The notes below the pieces were generated by a model. It saw nothing but the letters and a program-made list of their open reading frames with translations. It ran no database searches and was not told where the DNA came from. A program made the position numbers and the translations under genes. DNA of 64,000 nucleotides from Lachnospiraceae bacterium UBA4338 (lineage in GTDB: Bacteria; Bacillota; Clostridia; Lachnospirales; Lachnospiraceae): positions 295 through 64,294 of the forward strand of contig DGTK01000010.1 of the NCBI GenBank assembly GCA_002393735.1, given 5' to 3'. Below, piece after piece: positions 53,017 to 63,920 of this stretch (position 1 is its first letter; the number at the start of each line of letters is the position of its first letter).

Positions 53017-54564
53017 CTATTCAGTAACTTCTGATGAAGAAACAGTATCAACTTTCTTATCTTCAGGTGACTTAACAACAACATTAACGTCATCAAGTCC
53101 TGTAAGAGTAACATTCTTGTTAACCTTGGCTTCATAGGATTCAGCATTGATAATGCTTGCAAGGTCAATACCTGTAGCCTCTCTCATGCTTTCAAAAACC
53201 TTGGCCATAACAACAGGAACATTACCTGCTACCTGATCTACACCATTAGAACCGCCTTCGCCGCCACCAATAATGGTAATCTTATCGATACGGTCAAGTG
53301 GCTCAGCAACCTTGGCTGCAACATCAGGAAGAACCTTAATCATCATCTCGGCAACAGCAGCCTTATTATACTTAGCATAAGCCTCTGCTTTCTTCTCCAT
53401 TGCCTCAGCTTCAGCACGTCCCTTGGCAGCAATAGCAGCAGCTTCTGCCTCACCTACGGCGCGAATACCTTCAGCTTCCTGTTCCTTGGCATATTTAGCA
53501 GCCTCAGCTTCTGCTTTTTTAGCCTCAGCCTGTCTCTCAATTTCGAATTTTCTAGCCTCAGCTTCTTTTTGTCTCTGATAAAGAGCTGCATCAGCTTTCT
53601 GCTGTGCTGCATACTTATCAGCTTCAGCCTGCTTCTTAATCTCGGCTTCCAAAGCCTGCTCTTTAACAGATACTTCTTTCTGTTTAAGTTCAATCTCACG
53701 TTCCTGACGCGCGATATTAGCATTGGCTGTTGTAATTTCGATTGTTTTACGCTGCTCTTCCTTCTGGATTTCGTAAGCAGCATCTGCCATAGCTCTCTTT
53801 GTGTCTGATTCCTGTAAAAGTTCAGATTTCTTAATTGCCAGTTCATTCTGTTTCTTGGCAATTTCTGTCTGAGCTGCTACAGCTGCATCATTGGACTCTT
53901 TATCAGCTGCTGCCTGAGCAACTTTGATATCTCTTTCAGACTCAGCTCTTGCAATAGCTGCTGCCTTCTTAATCTTAACGATATTATCAATACCGAGGTT
54001 CTCAATAACTTCGTTACCATCTACGAAATTCTGAACGTTGAATGAAATGATATCAAGACCCATTGCTGCAAGGTCAGGCTCTGCATTCTCTTTAACGAGA
54101 TTAGCGAACTTCTGACGGTCTGAAACCATTTCCTCAAGTTTCATCTTACCTACGATTTCACGAACATTACCTTCAAGAACTTCTCTTGCAACTGAAGCAA
54201 TATATTCAGTTGGTTTGTTAAGGAAGTTCTCTGCAGCTAAATGTAATTTTTCCGGATCAGAACTGATCTTGATATTTACAGTTGCATCAACATTGATGTT
54301 GATGTAATCAGCTGTTGGAACCGCATTGGATGTTTTAACATCAATCGGAATAAGTCTTAAATTAAGTTTATCCAGTCTTTCAAAGAATGGAATTCTGATA
54401 GTCGCCTTACCTATGGCAAAACGCGCTTTCTTCTTATAACCGGAAATGATAAATGCCATATCAGGTGGAGCTTTAACATAACCGAGCATGAAGAGTATTG
54501 CAATTAAAGCAATAATAACAATTATAATGGCCACAATTGCACCAATAATTGGGAATGGATTCAT
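53017..54564 (-). CDS. floT: Flotillin family protein
   Basis: 515 residues: N-terminal membrane hairpin/anchor (about 4-29), SPFH/PHB domain (about 30-210) and a long flotillin coiled coil rich in Ala, Glu, Lys and Gln (about 215-410, with many EA repeats), ending in an acidic tail. Flotillins form large rings that organise membrane domains and help assemble signalling and transport complexes. AAAGGAGGAACAAAC precedes the ATG. Monocistronic between its promoter and terminator. Confidence 0.94.
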   Translation of the reverse strand: MNPFPIIGAIVAIIIVIIALIAILFMLGYVKAPPDMAFIISGYKKKARFAIGKATIRIPFFERLDKLNLRLIPIDVKTSNAVPTADYININVDATVNIKISSDPEKLHLAAENFLNKPTEYIASVAREVLEGNVREIVGKMKLEEMVSDRQKFANLVKENAEPDLAAMGLDIISFNVQNFVDGNEVIENLGIDNIVKIKKAAAIARAESERDIKVAQAAADKESNDAAVAAQTEIAKKQNELAIKKSELLQESDTKRAMADAAYEIQKEEQRKTIEITTANANIARQEREIELKQKEVSVKEQALEAEIKKQAEADKYAAQQKADAALYQRQKEAEARKFEIERQAEAKKAEAEAAKYAKEQEAEGIRAVGEAEAAAIAAKGRAEAEAMEKKAEAYAKYNKAAVAEMMIKVLPDVAAKVAEPLDRIDKITIIGGGEGGSNGVDQVAGNVPVVMAKVFESMREATGIDLASIINAESYEAKVNKNVTLTGLDDVNVVVKSPEDKKVDTVSSSEVTE

Positions 54565-54587
54565 GTTTGTTCCTCCTTTTTCACATA

Positions 54588-54628
54588 AAATAAAAAGCCT
54601 TATCCATTATATCATTTTGGTAAGGCTT
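54588..54628 (-). terminator. Terminator hairpin after the Smr gene, overlapping the flotillin promoter
   Basis: On the minus strand AAGCCTTACC/GGATAAGGCTT (54619-54628, 54595-54605) followed by TTTATTTTATG. The stem and loop hold the spacer and -10 of the flotillin promoter. Confidence 0.75.
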
Positions 54629-54634
54629 ATTCAA
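54606..54634 (-). promoter_or_regulatory. Promoter of flotillin
   Basis: On the minus strand TTGAAT (54629-54634), a 17-base spacer and TATAAT (54606-54611). The spacer is one arm of the terminator stem of the upstream gene. Transcription would start near 54599. Confidence 0.78.
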
Positions 54635-54656
54635 TATTATTTGATTCTGCGCCATT

Positions 54657-54908
54657 TTAATATTCCCTTAAAACCAGGTCAGTCTGTCCCGGATTTGCCC
54701 CACGGTCCAGTCTTTTTACCTTCTTATGGCCAAAATACTCGTACTCATCCTTAATCATGCGAAAAAGCGCATCCCCCCTGTTATACCCATGAATCAGCCT
54801 GATTCGGTAAGTGGAAGAATCCGCACTTTGCAAGGTCTTATTAATCATATGCCTTGCCTCATCCGTAGTCATATTGTGTAAGTCTAATGTAATAATCGGT
54901 TCGCTCAT
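54657..54908 (-). CDS. Small Smr-domain protein
   Basis: 83 residues, a nearly bare Smr domain: LDLHNMTTDEAR at the start and the IRLIHGYNRGDAL loop (family HGxG). Smr domains bind or cut nucleic acid (MutS2 C-terminus, some ribosome-rescue nucleases). The role here is unknown. Only the Smr core is present, without MutS2. Confidence 0.85.
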   Translation of the reverse strand: MSEPIITLDLHNMTTDEARHMINKTLQSADSSTYRIRLIHGYNRGDALFRMIKDEYEYFGHKKVKRLDRGANPGQTDLVLREY

Positions 54909-54936
54909 GATAATATGATAACTTTATGAAAAATCC

Positions 54937-54966
54937 TTGTCAATGTAAGCATTGTTATTATAAAAT
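54937..54966 (+). promoter_or_regulatory. Promoter and short leader hairpin of the malic enzyme gene
   Basis: TTGTCA (54937-54942) with TATAAA (54959-54964, spacer 16) or TAAAAT (54961-54966, spacer 18). The leader holds a small hairpin CCGTC/GACGG (54975-54992) before the ribosome binding site GGAGG. Confidence 0.6.
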
Positions 54967-55021
54967 GATTAGTGCCGTCTAAAGTTGGACGGATAGTAAA
55001 TTAAACAATCGGAGGTTTATC

Positions 55022-56170
55022 ATGAGTGAATTAAATGAAGCACTTGAAATGCATGCCAAATGGAATGGCAAGTTAGACGTTGTATCCAAGGCACCTGTTA
55101 AGTCCAATGCAGACTTAGCTGTTGCATATACACCTGGTGTTGCAGAGCCATGTAAGGTTATTGCCGAGGATAAGGATGCAGCTTATAAATATACAATGAA
55201 AGCAAATACAATTGCTATTATCTCAGACGGTAGCGCAGTTCTTGGTTTAGGTAATATCGGACCATATGCTGCAATGCCTGTTATGGAGGGTAAAGCAGTT
55301 TTATTCAAGGAATTCGGTGGTGTTAACGCAGTTCCTATCTGCCTTGATACACAGGATACCGAAGAATTAATTAAGGCTATTACATATCTTGCACCATCTT
55401 ACGGCGGAATCAACTTAGAGGATATTTCTGCTCCAAGATGTTTCGAGATTGAAGAAAGATTAAAAGCAACTCTTGATATTCCTGTATTCCATGACGACCA
55501 GCACGGTACAGCAATCGTTGTACTTGCAGGCTTAATCAATGCTCTTAAAGTTACAGGCAAGAAGAAAGAAGAAGTAAAAATCGTTGTTAACGGTGCAGGC
55601 TCAGCAGGTATCGCCATCACCAAGCTTCTCCTTCGTTACGGCTTTAAGTTCATCACAATCTGTGACAGCAAGGGTATCGTATGTGATGGTGCTCCTAACC
55701 TTAATTCATCAAAGGCTGAAATTGCCAAGGTAACAAACCTTGAGCATAAAACTGGTAAACTTGCAGATGCAATGGTTGGAACAGATATCTTTATTGGTGT
55801 TTCTGCTCCTAACGTTGTAACAGAAGAAATGGTTAAGTCAATGAATGAGGGGGCGATTATTTTTGCAATGGCTAATCCTGTTCCTGAAATCATGCCTGAT
55901 ATTGCCAAGACTGCAGGCGCTGCAGTAGTTGGTACAGGACGTTCAGACTTCCCTAACCAGATTAATAACGTTGTTGCATTCCCTGGTATCTTCAAGGGTG
56001 CTTTGGAAGGCAGAGCAAAACAGATTACAGAGAATATGAAACTTGCAGCAGCTGAAGCAATTGCTTCCATGGTTCCTGAGAATGAACTCTCAGCAGACTA
56101 TGTAATTCCTGCACCATTTATGCCGGGCGTAGCTGATAAGGTTGCCGCTGCAGTAAAGGCTAACATCTGA
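55022..56170 (+). CDS. NAD(P)-dependent malic enzyme
   Basis: Oxidative decarboxylation of malate to pyruvate. 382 residues, the short bacterial form: N-terminal malic domain (AVAYTPGVAEPCK, Tyr active-site region; NIGPYAAMPVMEGK; PVFHDDQHGTAIV with metal-binding Asp) and a Rossmann NAD(P) domain (VVNGAGSAGIAI, about 188-200). ATCGGAGGTTTATC precedes the ATG. The next gene starts 1 base after its stop. Confidence 0.95.
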   Translation: MSELNEALEMHAKWNGKLDVVSKAPVKSNADLAVAYTPGVAEPCKVIAEDKDAAYKYTMKANTIAIISDGSAVLGLGNIGPYAAMPVMEGKAVLFKEFGGVNAVPICLDTQDTEELIKAITYLAPSYGGINLEDISAPRCFEIEERLKATLDIPVFHDDQHGTAIVVLAGLINALKVTGKKKEEVKIVVNGAGSAGIAITKLLLRYGFKFITICDSKGIVCDGAPNLNSSKAEIAKVTNLEHKTGKLADAMVGTDIFIGVSAPNVVTEEMVKSMNEGAIIFAMANPVPEIMPDIAKTAGAAVVGTGRSDFPNQINNVVAFPGIFKGALEGRAKQITENMKLAAAEAIASMVPENELSADYVIPAPFMPGVADKVAAAVKANI

Positions 56171-56171
56171 T

Positions 56172-56687
56172 ATGAATAACGAAAGCATTAACCTTTACAA
56201 AATAATGATTCTTTATATGTTAAGCAAGGTTGATATTCCTCTTACGGTTAAGCAGATTTCTGATTTCATAACCGGAGCCGGCTATACCGATTATCTTACA
56301 TTGTCAGCTACCATATCTTTTCTTAAGGATAATAATTTCCTGACAACAACAACCAAGAGAAATCGTACCTATCTTGCCTTAACAGATGACGGCGAGAATA
56401 CACTCAAGATGCTTAAAGATAATTTGTCAGAGTCCCTTATGGAAGACATGAATAATTATCTTAAGGAGAATAAAATCTCCTTCAAGGAAGAATATTTAAT
56501 TATGTCGGATTATTCCAAGACTGAAGATGGCAGATATGTTGCTACCCTTACAGTTAAGGAGCAGCGCTCAGATCTGGTGAATATTTCCATCACCGTTCCC
56601 GATGAGGAAATGGCCATTGAAGTTTGTGACAACTGGCAAAAGAAAAACAAAGATATTTATAAATATTTAGTAGAACAACTGCTATAA
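56172..56687 (+). CDS. DUF4364 winged-helix protein
   Basis: 171 residues. The N-terminal about 85 form a winged helix (LYMLSKVDIPLTVKQISDFI...TLSATISFLKDNNFLTT), and a C-terminal alpha/beta domain follows. It fits DUF4364, common in Clostridia and probably DNA-binding. It starts 1 base after the malic enzyme stop, so the two genes are cotranscribed; whether it regulates that gene is unknown. Confidence 0.88.
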   Translation: MNNESINLYKIMILYMLSKVDIPLTVKQISDFITGAGYTDYLTLSATISFLKDNNFLTTTTKRNRTYLALTDDGENTLKMLKDNLSESLMEDMNNYLKENKISFKEEYLIMSDYSKTEDGRYVATLTVKEQRSDLVNISITVPDEEMAIEVCDNWQKKNKDIYKYLVEQLL

Positions 56688-56690
56688 CAA

Positions 56691-56714
56691 AGAGCCACCT
56701 AACAAGGTGGCTCT
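56691..56714 (+). terminator. Hairpin after DUF4364 (weak terminator)
   Basis: Perfect 9-bp stem AGAGCCACC/GGTGGCTCT with a 6-base loop, followed by CTATATTTC, which is a poor T tract. Confidence 0.65.
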
Positions 56715-56738
56715 CTATATTTCGGTCGCGCTTCAATC

Positions 56739-56823
56739 GCGCTGCGTCCAAAACTACTCTCCCCAAAGCTCATTACAGCAAGCTGTACAGGTTCGCTTTG
56801 TGGAGAGCATTTTGTCCTTGCGC
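56739..56823. repeat. 85-bp imperfect palindrome, copy 2
   Basis: Between the convergent DUF4364 and rarA genes. Plus-strand blocks pair in order GCGC/GCGC, CAAAA/TTTTG, CTCTCC-C-CAAAGC/GCTTTG-T-GGAGAG, and an inner hairpin ACAG-caag-CTGT. It shares AAAACTACTCT, AGAGCATTTT and CAAG with the element at 15054-15146, while the stem bases differ on both sides together. Confidence 0.75.
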
Positions 56824-56829
56824 TTATTT

Positions 56830-58152
56830 TTACTCTTCGCCTCTAATCTTCTTCATATGCTCAGTAATCTTATTCTCATATCCCAGTTCTCCAGGAACAT
56901 AGAACTTCTCTTTCTTAAGCTCATATGGAAGATATTGCTGATCCACATAGTGATTAGGATAATCATGTGAATATTTATAATCAGTTCCATGTCCAAGTTT
57001 AGCTGCTCCCGGATAATGAGCATCCCTTAAATGATTTGGAACTGCAAGATTTCCTGTATTTTCCACTGTATTCATTGCTCCATATATTGCATTAACTACT
57101 GAATTACTCTTTGGCGCCGTTGCCACATATGTTGCAGCGTGCGCAAGTATTATCTGTGCTTCCGGCATACCGACTCTTTCAACAGCAAGTGAAGCATTGG
57201 TTGCAACAACCAAAGCCATCGGGTCTGCATTACCCACATCTTCTGATGCACATATCATAATACGTCTTGCTATGAATGTGACGCTCTCTCCGCCCTTTAA
57301 CATTCTTGCAAGGTAATAAACCGCCGCATCCGGATCAGAGCCTCTCATGCTCTTTATAAAGGCTGAGATGATGTCATAGTGATTATCACCATCCTTATCA
57401 AAACTGTAAGCCTTTCTCTGTATACAGTCAGATGCAACTTCCAATGTTATATGTATGATTCCATCTTCCGAGCGTGGCGTTGTAAGAACGCCGATTTCCA
57501 GAGCATTAAGTGCATTACGGGCATCTCCTGATGCGCCTTCAGCCAGGAATCTCTTGGCATCTTCCGTAATCTCTGCCTTATAACTTCCCATACCCTGCTC
57601 TACATCAGTTATGGCTCTGTCTAAGAGTTTCATTATGTCCTCTGTTGTAAGAGCCTCTAACCTAAATATGGATGAACGGGATATTAAAGCTCCGTTAACC
57701 TCAAAATAAGGATTCTCGGTTGTGGCACCAATTAATATGATGGTACCGTCTTCCACATAAGGAAGCAGAAAATCCTGCTGCGCCTTATTGAACCTGTGAA
57801 TCTCGTCTATAAACAAAATGGTCTTTGTATTACGAAGAGCCAAATTCTCTTTGGCCTTTGCCACCACATCTTCCATATCCTTCTTACCGGATGTAGTCGC
57901 ATTAAGCGTACAGAAATCTGAACTTGTGGTATTGGCTATAACTCTGGCAATAGTTGTTTTACCGGTGCCCGGAGGTCCATATAGAATAATGGAGCTAAGT
58001 TTATCTGCTTTTATTGCTCTGTAGAGAAGCTTATCTTTTCCTAAGATATGCTGCTGCCCTACCACGTCCTCAAGTTTTGTGGGTCTTAAGCGTGCCGCAA
58101 GTGGCTGGCTTGCTTCTTTATTAACTTGTTCCATGTAATTAAACAAATCCAT
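56830..58152 (-). CDS. rarA: Replication-associated recombination protein RarA (MgsA)
   Basis: 440 residues of the clamp-loader-like AAA+ family: RPTKLEDVVGQQHILG, Walker A YGPPGTGKTT, Walker B LFIDEIHRFNKAQQD, sensor 1 IGATTENP, and the C-terminal tetramerization region with RDAHYPGAAKLGHG. It acts at stalled replication forks. It ends 7 bases from the palindromic element at 56739-56823. Confidence 0.95.
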   Translation of the reverse strand: MDLFNYMEQVNKEASQPLAARLRPTKLEDVVGQQHILGKDKLLYRAIKADKLSSIILYGPPGTGKTTIARVIANTTSSDFCTLNATTSGKKDMEDVVAKAKENLALRNTKTILFIDEIHRFNKAQQDFLLPYVEDGTIILIGATTENPYFEVNGALISRSSIFRLEALTTEDIMKLLDRAITDVEQGMGSYKAEITEDAKRFLAEGASGDARNALNALEIGVLTTPRSEDGIIHITLEVASDCIQRKAYSFDKDGDNHYDIISAFIKSMRGSDPDAAVYYLARMLKGGESVTFIARRIMICASEDVGNADPMALVVATNASLAVERVGMPEAQIILAHAATYVATAPKSNSVVNAIYGAMNTVENTGNLAVPNHLRDAHYPGAAKLGHGTDYKYSHDYPNHYVDQQYLPYELKKEKFYVPGELGYENKITEHMKKIRGEE

Positions 58153-58210
58153 AATAAATCCTTATGACGCGCCTGTACTCTAAATGCGCATCTAAAAGTT
58201 ATTTTAGCAC

Positions 58211-58251
58211 ATAATAAGAAAATCGAGTAGGTTTTTATTCCTACTCGATTT
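58211..58251 (-). terminator. Intrinsic terminator after guaB
   Basis: Stem AAATCGAGTAGG/CCTACTCGATTT (58240-58251, 58220-58231) with an 8-base loop, followed on the minus strand by TCTTATTATG. Confidence 0.85.
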
Positions 58252-58272
58252 AATATCTTTAAATTATTTAAC

Positions 58273-60259
<1,987 letters not shown>

Positions 60260-60429
60260 TATTAATCCTTCAATCTTTTCCCAAAGTAGCTGTTGCAAGA
60301 TCATTGCCACAGTATGATAATTTGGTGTTTCCACCTTCCCCAGAACCAAAACATTATAGAAAAATAGAAATAGACTGTGCTATTCATATTAGAATATCAC
60401 AATAAGGTTAAGTTGACAACCAAAATAAT

Positions 60430-60470
60430 TTAAAAAATTAAAAGAGCCTGCCATTTAAGGCAAGCCCTTT
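60430..60470 (-). terminator. Intrinsic terminator after the kinase/ParB-like fusion gene
   Basis: Twelve-pair stem AAAGGGCTTGCC/GGCAGGCTCTTT (60459-60470, 60441-60452) with two G-T pairs, followed on the minus strand by TAATTTTTTAAA. Confidence 0.8.
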
Positions 60471-60489
60471 ATAAACTGTTATTACTATT

Positions 60490-61395
60490 CTAAAAATCGA
60501 ATAAATATCCCTCATTTACGTTATCGCTTGGAAGGTATTTATATGTAATATTTCCTGTCTTTTCGTATTTCTTTAATTCATCTTCAGATAATGGCTTAAC
60601 TTCCACGTCATCCTTTACAACCTTAACCTCAATGAACGGTTTGCCGCTCTTTGCAGATGCCATTGCTCTGTGGTGGCCGTCCACCATGAAGATATTTCCT
60701 TTTTGCTCCACGCAGGTAATGATACCTGATGAGCAGAAAGAATCATTGTCTTTTTCTTTTTCTAAATATCCATCAAGACTTAAGGAACTGAATTCTTCAA
60801 AACTCTCTGTCGGATATACATTGGCAACGCAAAGTTCAACCTTGCCGACAAATGGCTCTTTCTTGTATTCTTCAAAGCGTCTGATAATCTCTTTTGAAAT
60901 CTGTTCAGGAGTTGCTGCGGTGCTGTCTATGATTAAATTGAAATTATCCTTAGACAGGTAGTCCACATCATAGAGTTCCTTGAATCTCGCTCTCTCCATG
61001 GACATTCTCTCATAAAGATTACGTGTTGCTTCCTCTATGGAAGAATATTTCTCAGCATTTCTTTCCGTATCTGATAATACTCTTCTTCCGGATTCATTGG
61101 TATCTGCCAGAAGGAATACCTTAAAACTGTCCGGAATAAAATGCCATGCCATTCTTGAATCGAATATGGCATTATCCTTTTCCTTACCGAGCTTAACACT
61201 TCTGTCATCTATCATCTTATCCACGGAAGGATCAGTCTTGGCAAGTTCGTTCATCTCTAAAACAGTAATGCCCTTTTCATCAGCAATCTGGCGAAATATC
61301 TTACCTGTTGATATTATTTCATAACCACTTTGATTCAAAAACTTACATATTGTGGTTTTACCTGCTCCAAGATTACCTGTTATGGTTATATTCAT
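60490..61395 (-). CDS. Cytidylate-kinase-like domain fused to a ParB/sulfiredoxin-like domain
   Basis: 301 residues. The N-terminal about 180 form a nucleoside-monophosphate-kinase fold with P-loop GNLGAGKTT (7-15), STGKIFRQIA and a lid-like Arg-rich region (ERMSMERARFKELYDVDY), as in Cmk-like proteins. The C-terminal about 110 carry MVDGHHRAMASAKSG (about 238-252), the GHHR signature of the ParB/Srx fold, also used by SerK-type ADP-dependent kinases. The combination is unusual. The substrate of either part is unknown. Confidence 0.78.
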   Translation of the reverse strand: MNITITGNLGAGKTTICKFLNQSGYEIISTGKIFRQIADEKGITVLEMNELAKTDPSVDKMIDDRSVKLGKEKDNAIFDSRMAWHFIPDSFKVFLLADTNESGRRVLSDTERNAEKYSSIEEATRNLYERMSMERARFKELYDVDYLSKDNFNLIIDSTAATPEQISKEIIRRFEEYKKEPFVGKVELCVANVYPTESFEEFSSLSLDGYLEKEKDNDSFCSSGIITCVEQKGNIFMVDGHHRAMASAKSGKPFIEVKVVKDDVEVKPLSEDELKKYEKTGNITYKYLPSDNVNEGYLFDF

Positions 61396-61428
61396 GACCA
61401 GTCTCCTTTTTCATACCTAATTGCACTA

Positions 61429-61456
61429 ATTATAACACAATATCCTTCGGTTTCAA
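61429..61456 (-). promoter_or_regulatory. Promoter of the kinase/ParB-like fusion gene
   Basis: On the minus strand TTGAAA (61451-61456), a 16-base spacer and TATAAT (61429-61434), about 34 bases before the ATG; divergent from the promoter at 61477-61505. Confidence 0.75.
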
Positions 61457-61476
61457 ATTGTTAATCCCTTACTTCA

Positions 61477-61505
61477 TTGTTTTACACACCCCGTTATGCT
61501 ATAAT
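61477..61505 (+). promoter_or_regulatory. Promoter of the 61.5-63.9 kb rightward genes
   Basis: TTGTTT (61477-61482), a 17-base spacer and TATAAT (61500-61505) with a TGC extended -10. Confidence 0.75.
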
Positions 61506-61541
61506 TAGTCTGTTATTATTAGCAAAAGGAAGAAAGAAAAA

Positions 61542-62261
61542 ATGGCTCTGAAAGACGAAATCAAAGAGCAGAATAAAAAATTAAAGGATATGACTCCTAA
61601 ACAGAAATGGGAGCATTTCTGGTATTACAATAAGTATTATGTAATGATTGCAGCTGTTGCAATCATATTTGTTGTATATCTGATACTTCACTTAACTGTA
61701 TTTAAGCCTCTTCCATTTGGATTTAAAGGCTATTTTCTTAATACCGGTTATGATGACATGACCATAACTTCAGATGTAACAAAACTTACGGATGCCTTTA
61801 CGGATTATGCGAAGATAGACCTTAAATCATACCGAGTCGGAATTGATTATGTAACAAATATTGATTATAACGTATCAGATTCCTATACTCTTGCGCAGGA
61901 CATCGCAATGACTGCTGAAGGTGAACGTGGAGACCTGGATTTTATCGCAGGTCCTTCTGATGTCATAAACTACTATGTAAATGCCAACTTTTTCTCTAAA
62001 ACAATAGATAAATATCTGGATGAAGAAACCTTTAATTATTTTGATGAACAGGGGCTGGTTTATTATTATGAAGCAGAGGATCATAACCTCTATCCCATCG
62101 GAATATATATAACTGATGCTCCCCTTGTTAAGTCATATAATCTTTATCCTAATAATGCCAATGAAGAAACAAGACAGGAAATTGTTTTCTCTGTTGTTTC
62201 TTATTCAAAGAGACCGGAGATGGCGGTTACCATGCTCAAATATCTTTATCAGATGAATTAA
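61542..62261 (+). CDS. Membrane-anchored protein, unknown function
   Basis: 239 residues: a charged N-terminal helix (ALKDEIKEQNKKLKDMTPKQKWEHFWYYNKYY), one membrane segment (about 34-56) and an extracellular alpha/beta domain. It contains GDLDFIAGPSDVINYYVNANFFSKTIDKYL, which resembles part of a solute-binding protein lobe, and ends SVVSYSKRPEMAVTMLKYLYQMN. The KQKWEHFWYYNKYY type of start recurs in Lachnospiraceae membrane proteins, by memory only. AAAGGAAG precedes the ATG. First of three rightward genes ending with murI. Confidence 0.75.
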   Translation: MALKDEIKEQNKKLKDMTPKQKWEHFWYYNKYYVMIAAVAIIFVVYLILHLTVFKPLPFGFKGYFLNTGYDDMTITSDVTKLTDAFTDYAKIDLKSYRVGIDYVTNIDYNVSDSYTLAQDIAMTAEGERGDLDFIAGPSDVINYYVNANFFSKTIDKYLDEETFNYFDEQGLVYYYEAEDHNLYPIGIYITDAPLVKSYNLYPNNANEETRQEIVFSVVSYSKRPEMAVTMLKYLYQMN

Positions 62262-62275
62262 AGAAAGGGGCCTAT

Positions 62276-63037
62276 ATGAAGGAACAACTCTACACAATCC
62301 CACTTAATGACGCAGTTAATGCCCATGATGAATGTCCTTTCTGCTTTGTAGAAAGAGAAGTTGAACAGAACCAGCTGGATTTCGTTTTAGGTTCAGGTTC
62401 TTCATATATGGTAAGTGATATCAGGGAACAGACCGATAAGGCGGGTTTTTGCAAAATGCATTATCGTAAGATGTTTTTATATGGCAATACTTTGGGAAAT
62501 GCCTGGATGCTTAAGACTCATCTTATGTCCATGCGTTCTGAAATGGAGAAAACCCTTAATTCATATACACCGGGTAAAACCACTCTTAAATCAAGATTCT
62601 CAAAGTCTGAGGAAATATCCAATCCCATTAATGCCTGGATTAAAGGTAAGGAAGAATCCTGTTTTATCTGTAACGCTTTTAAGGAAGCATATGCAAGATA
62701 TCTTGATACCTTCTTCGTATTATGGAAAAAAGACCCGAAATTCGTTCAGAAGATTAAGGACAGCAAAGGCTTTTGCTTAAGTCACTACGGCGACCTCTGC
62801 GAAGAAGCGGACAAAAAGCTGAATGATAAGCAGAAAGCCGAATTCTATGATATAACCAAACCTCTTATGATAGAGAATATGGCCCGTATTCAGGAAGATG
62901 TTAACTGGCTTATTGAGAAATTTGATTATAAGCATACCAATGACCCTTGGAAAGAGTCTAAGGATGCCAACCAGAGAGCCATGCAGAAATTAAAGGGGGG
63001 CTATCCTGCTGACCCTAATTATGAATATAAAAAATAA
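62276..63037 (+). CDS. DUF6062 protein with paired CxxC/CxxH zinc-like sites
   Basis: 253 residues, soluble. Two similar metal-type groups occur: CPFC (Cys20, Cys23) with GFCKMHY, and SCFIC with GFCLSHYG, each a CxxC followed by a CxxH, suggesting a duplicated zinc-binding half. It fits DUF6062 (from memory). No function is known. AAAGGGGCC lies before the ATG, 14 bases after the previous gene. Confidence 0.82.
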   Translation: MKEQLYTIPLNDAVNAHDECPFCFVEREVEQNQLDFVLGSGSSYMVSDIREQTDKAGFCKMHYRKMFLYGNTLGNAWMLKTHLMSMRSEMEKTLNSYTPGKTTLKSRFSKSEEISNPINAWIKGKEESCFICNAFKEAYARYLDTFFVLWKKDPKFVQKIKDSKGFCLSHYGDLCEEADKKLNDKQKAEFYDITKPLMIENMARIQEDVNWLIEKFDYKHTNDPWKESKDANQRAMQKLKGGYPADPNYEYKK

Positions 63038-63054
63038 TTTTTGAAGGTATAACA

Positions 63055-63882
63055 ATGGATACAAATACTCTTAATCTAAATATGCCAAAGCTTGATAACC
63101 TGGACAAGTCTATGCCTATCGGCTTTATGGATTCAGGCGTAGGCGGAATCAGCGTACTTAAAGAAGCAGTAGCCATAATGCCAAATGAGGATTTTGTTTA
63201 CATTGGCGACTCTGCCAATGCACCATATGGCACCAAAGATACCATGACAATTAAGGAACTGACCTATAACGTGGTTAAAACCTTAATTAATAGGCATCAT
63301 ATCAAGGGCCTTGTTGTTGCCTGTAATACTGCTACCAGCGCTGCTGTAAGAGACTTAAGAAATCTGTATCCTAACTTTCCACTTGTTGGTATAGAGCCTG
63401 CCATTAAACCTGCTGTACTTCACAACCACGGTGGTGAAATCCTGGTTATGGCCACACCTATGACAATTGCTCAGGAGAAATTTAAGAATCTCCTTAAATT
63501 ATACGAGAATCAGGCTGTCATTATTCCTGTTCCATGTAAAGGTCTTATGGAATTTGTTGAAGCAGGAATTGTAGAAGGACCTGAACTTGATAAGTATTTT
63601 AACAGTACTCTCTCACCTTATCTTAATGAGATTACAGAGAGTATTGTACTTGGCTGCACTCATTATCCATTCCTTAAAAAAGAAATCATCTCCTATCTTC
63701 AAAGAGATGATATTACCCTTTATGACGGAAGTCTTGGTACAGCCCGTGAAATCCAGAGAAGAATTAAAGAAGCCGGCCTCAGCAATGACGCTGACCATAA
63801 AGGTAACATCACTATACTGAATACCGGCTTGAATGATTCTGAAGCTAAGATTGCTCTTTGTAACAGGCTTCTTAATCTGTAA
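63055..63882 (+). CDS. murI: Glutamate racemase
   Basis: Makes D-glutamate for peptidoglycan. 275 residues with GFMDSGVGGISVL, catalytic Cys in VACNTATS and LGCTHYPF, and YIGDSANAPYG. The N-terminus is about 20 residues longer than usual (MDTNTLNLNMPKLDNLDKSMP); the start is kept because GAAGGTATAACA precedes that ATG. Confidence 0.94.
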   Translation: MDTNTLNLNMPKLDNLDKSMPIGFMDSGVGGISVLKEAVAIMPNEDFVYIGDSANAPYGTKDTMTIKELTYNVVKTLINRHHIKGLVVACNTATSAAVRDLRNLYPNFPLVGIEPAIKPAVLHNHGGEILVMATPMTIAQEKFKNLLKLYENQAVIIPVPCKGLMEFVEAGIVEGPELDKYFNSTLSPYLNEITESIVLGCTHYPFLKKEIISYLQRDDITLYDGSLGTAREIQRRIKEAGLSNDADHKGNITILNTGLNDSEAKIALCNRLLNL

Positions 63883-63920
63883 TTAACATATACTTAATTA
63901 CATGGTCTGTAATTATCTGA

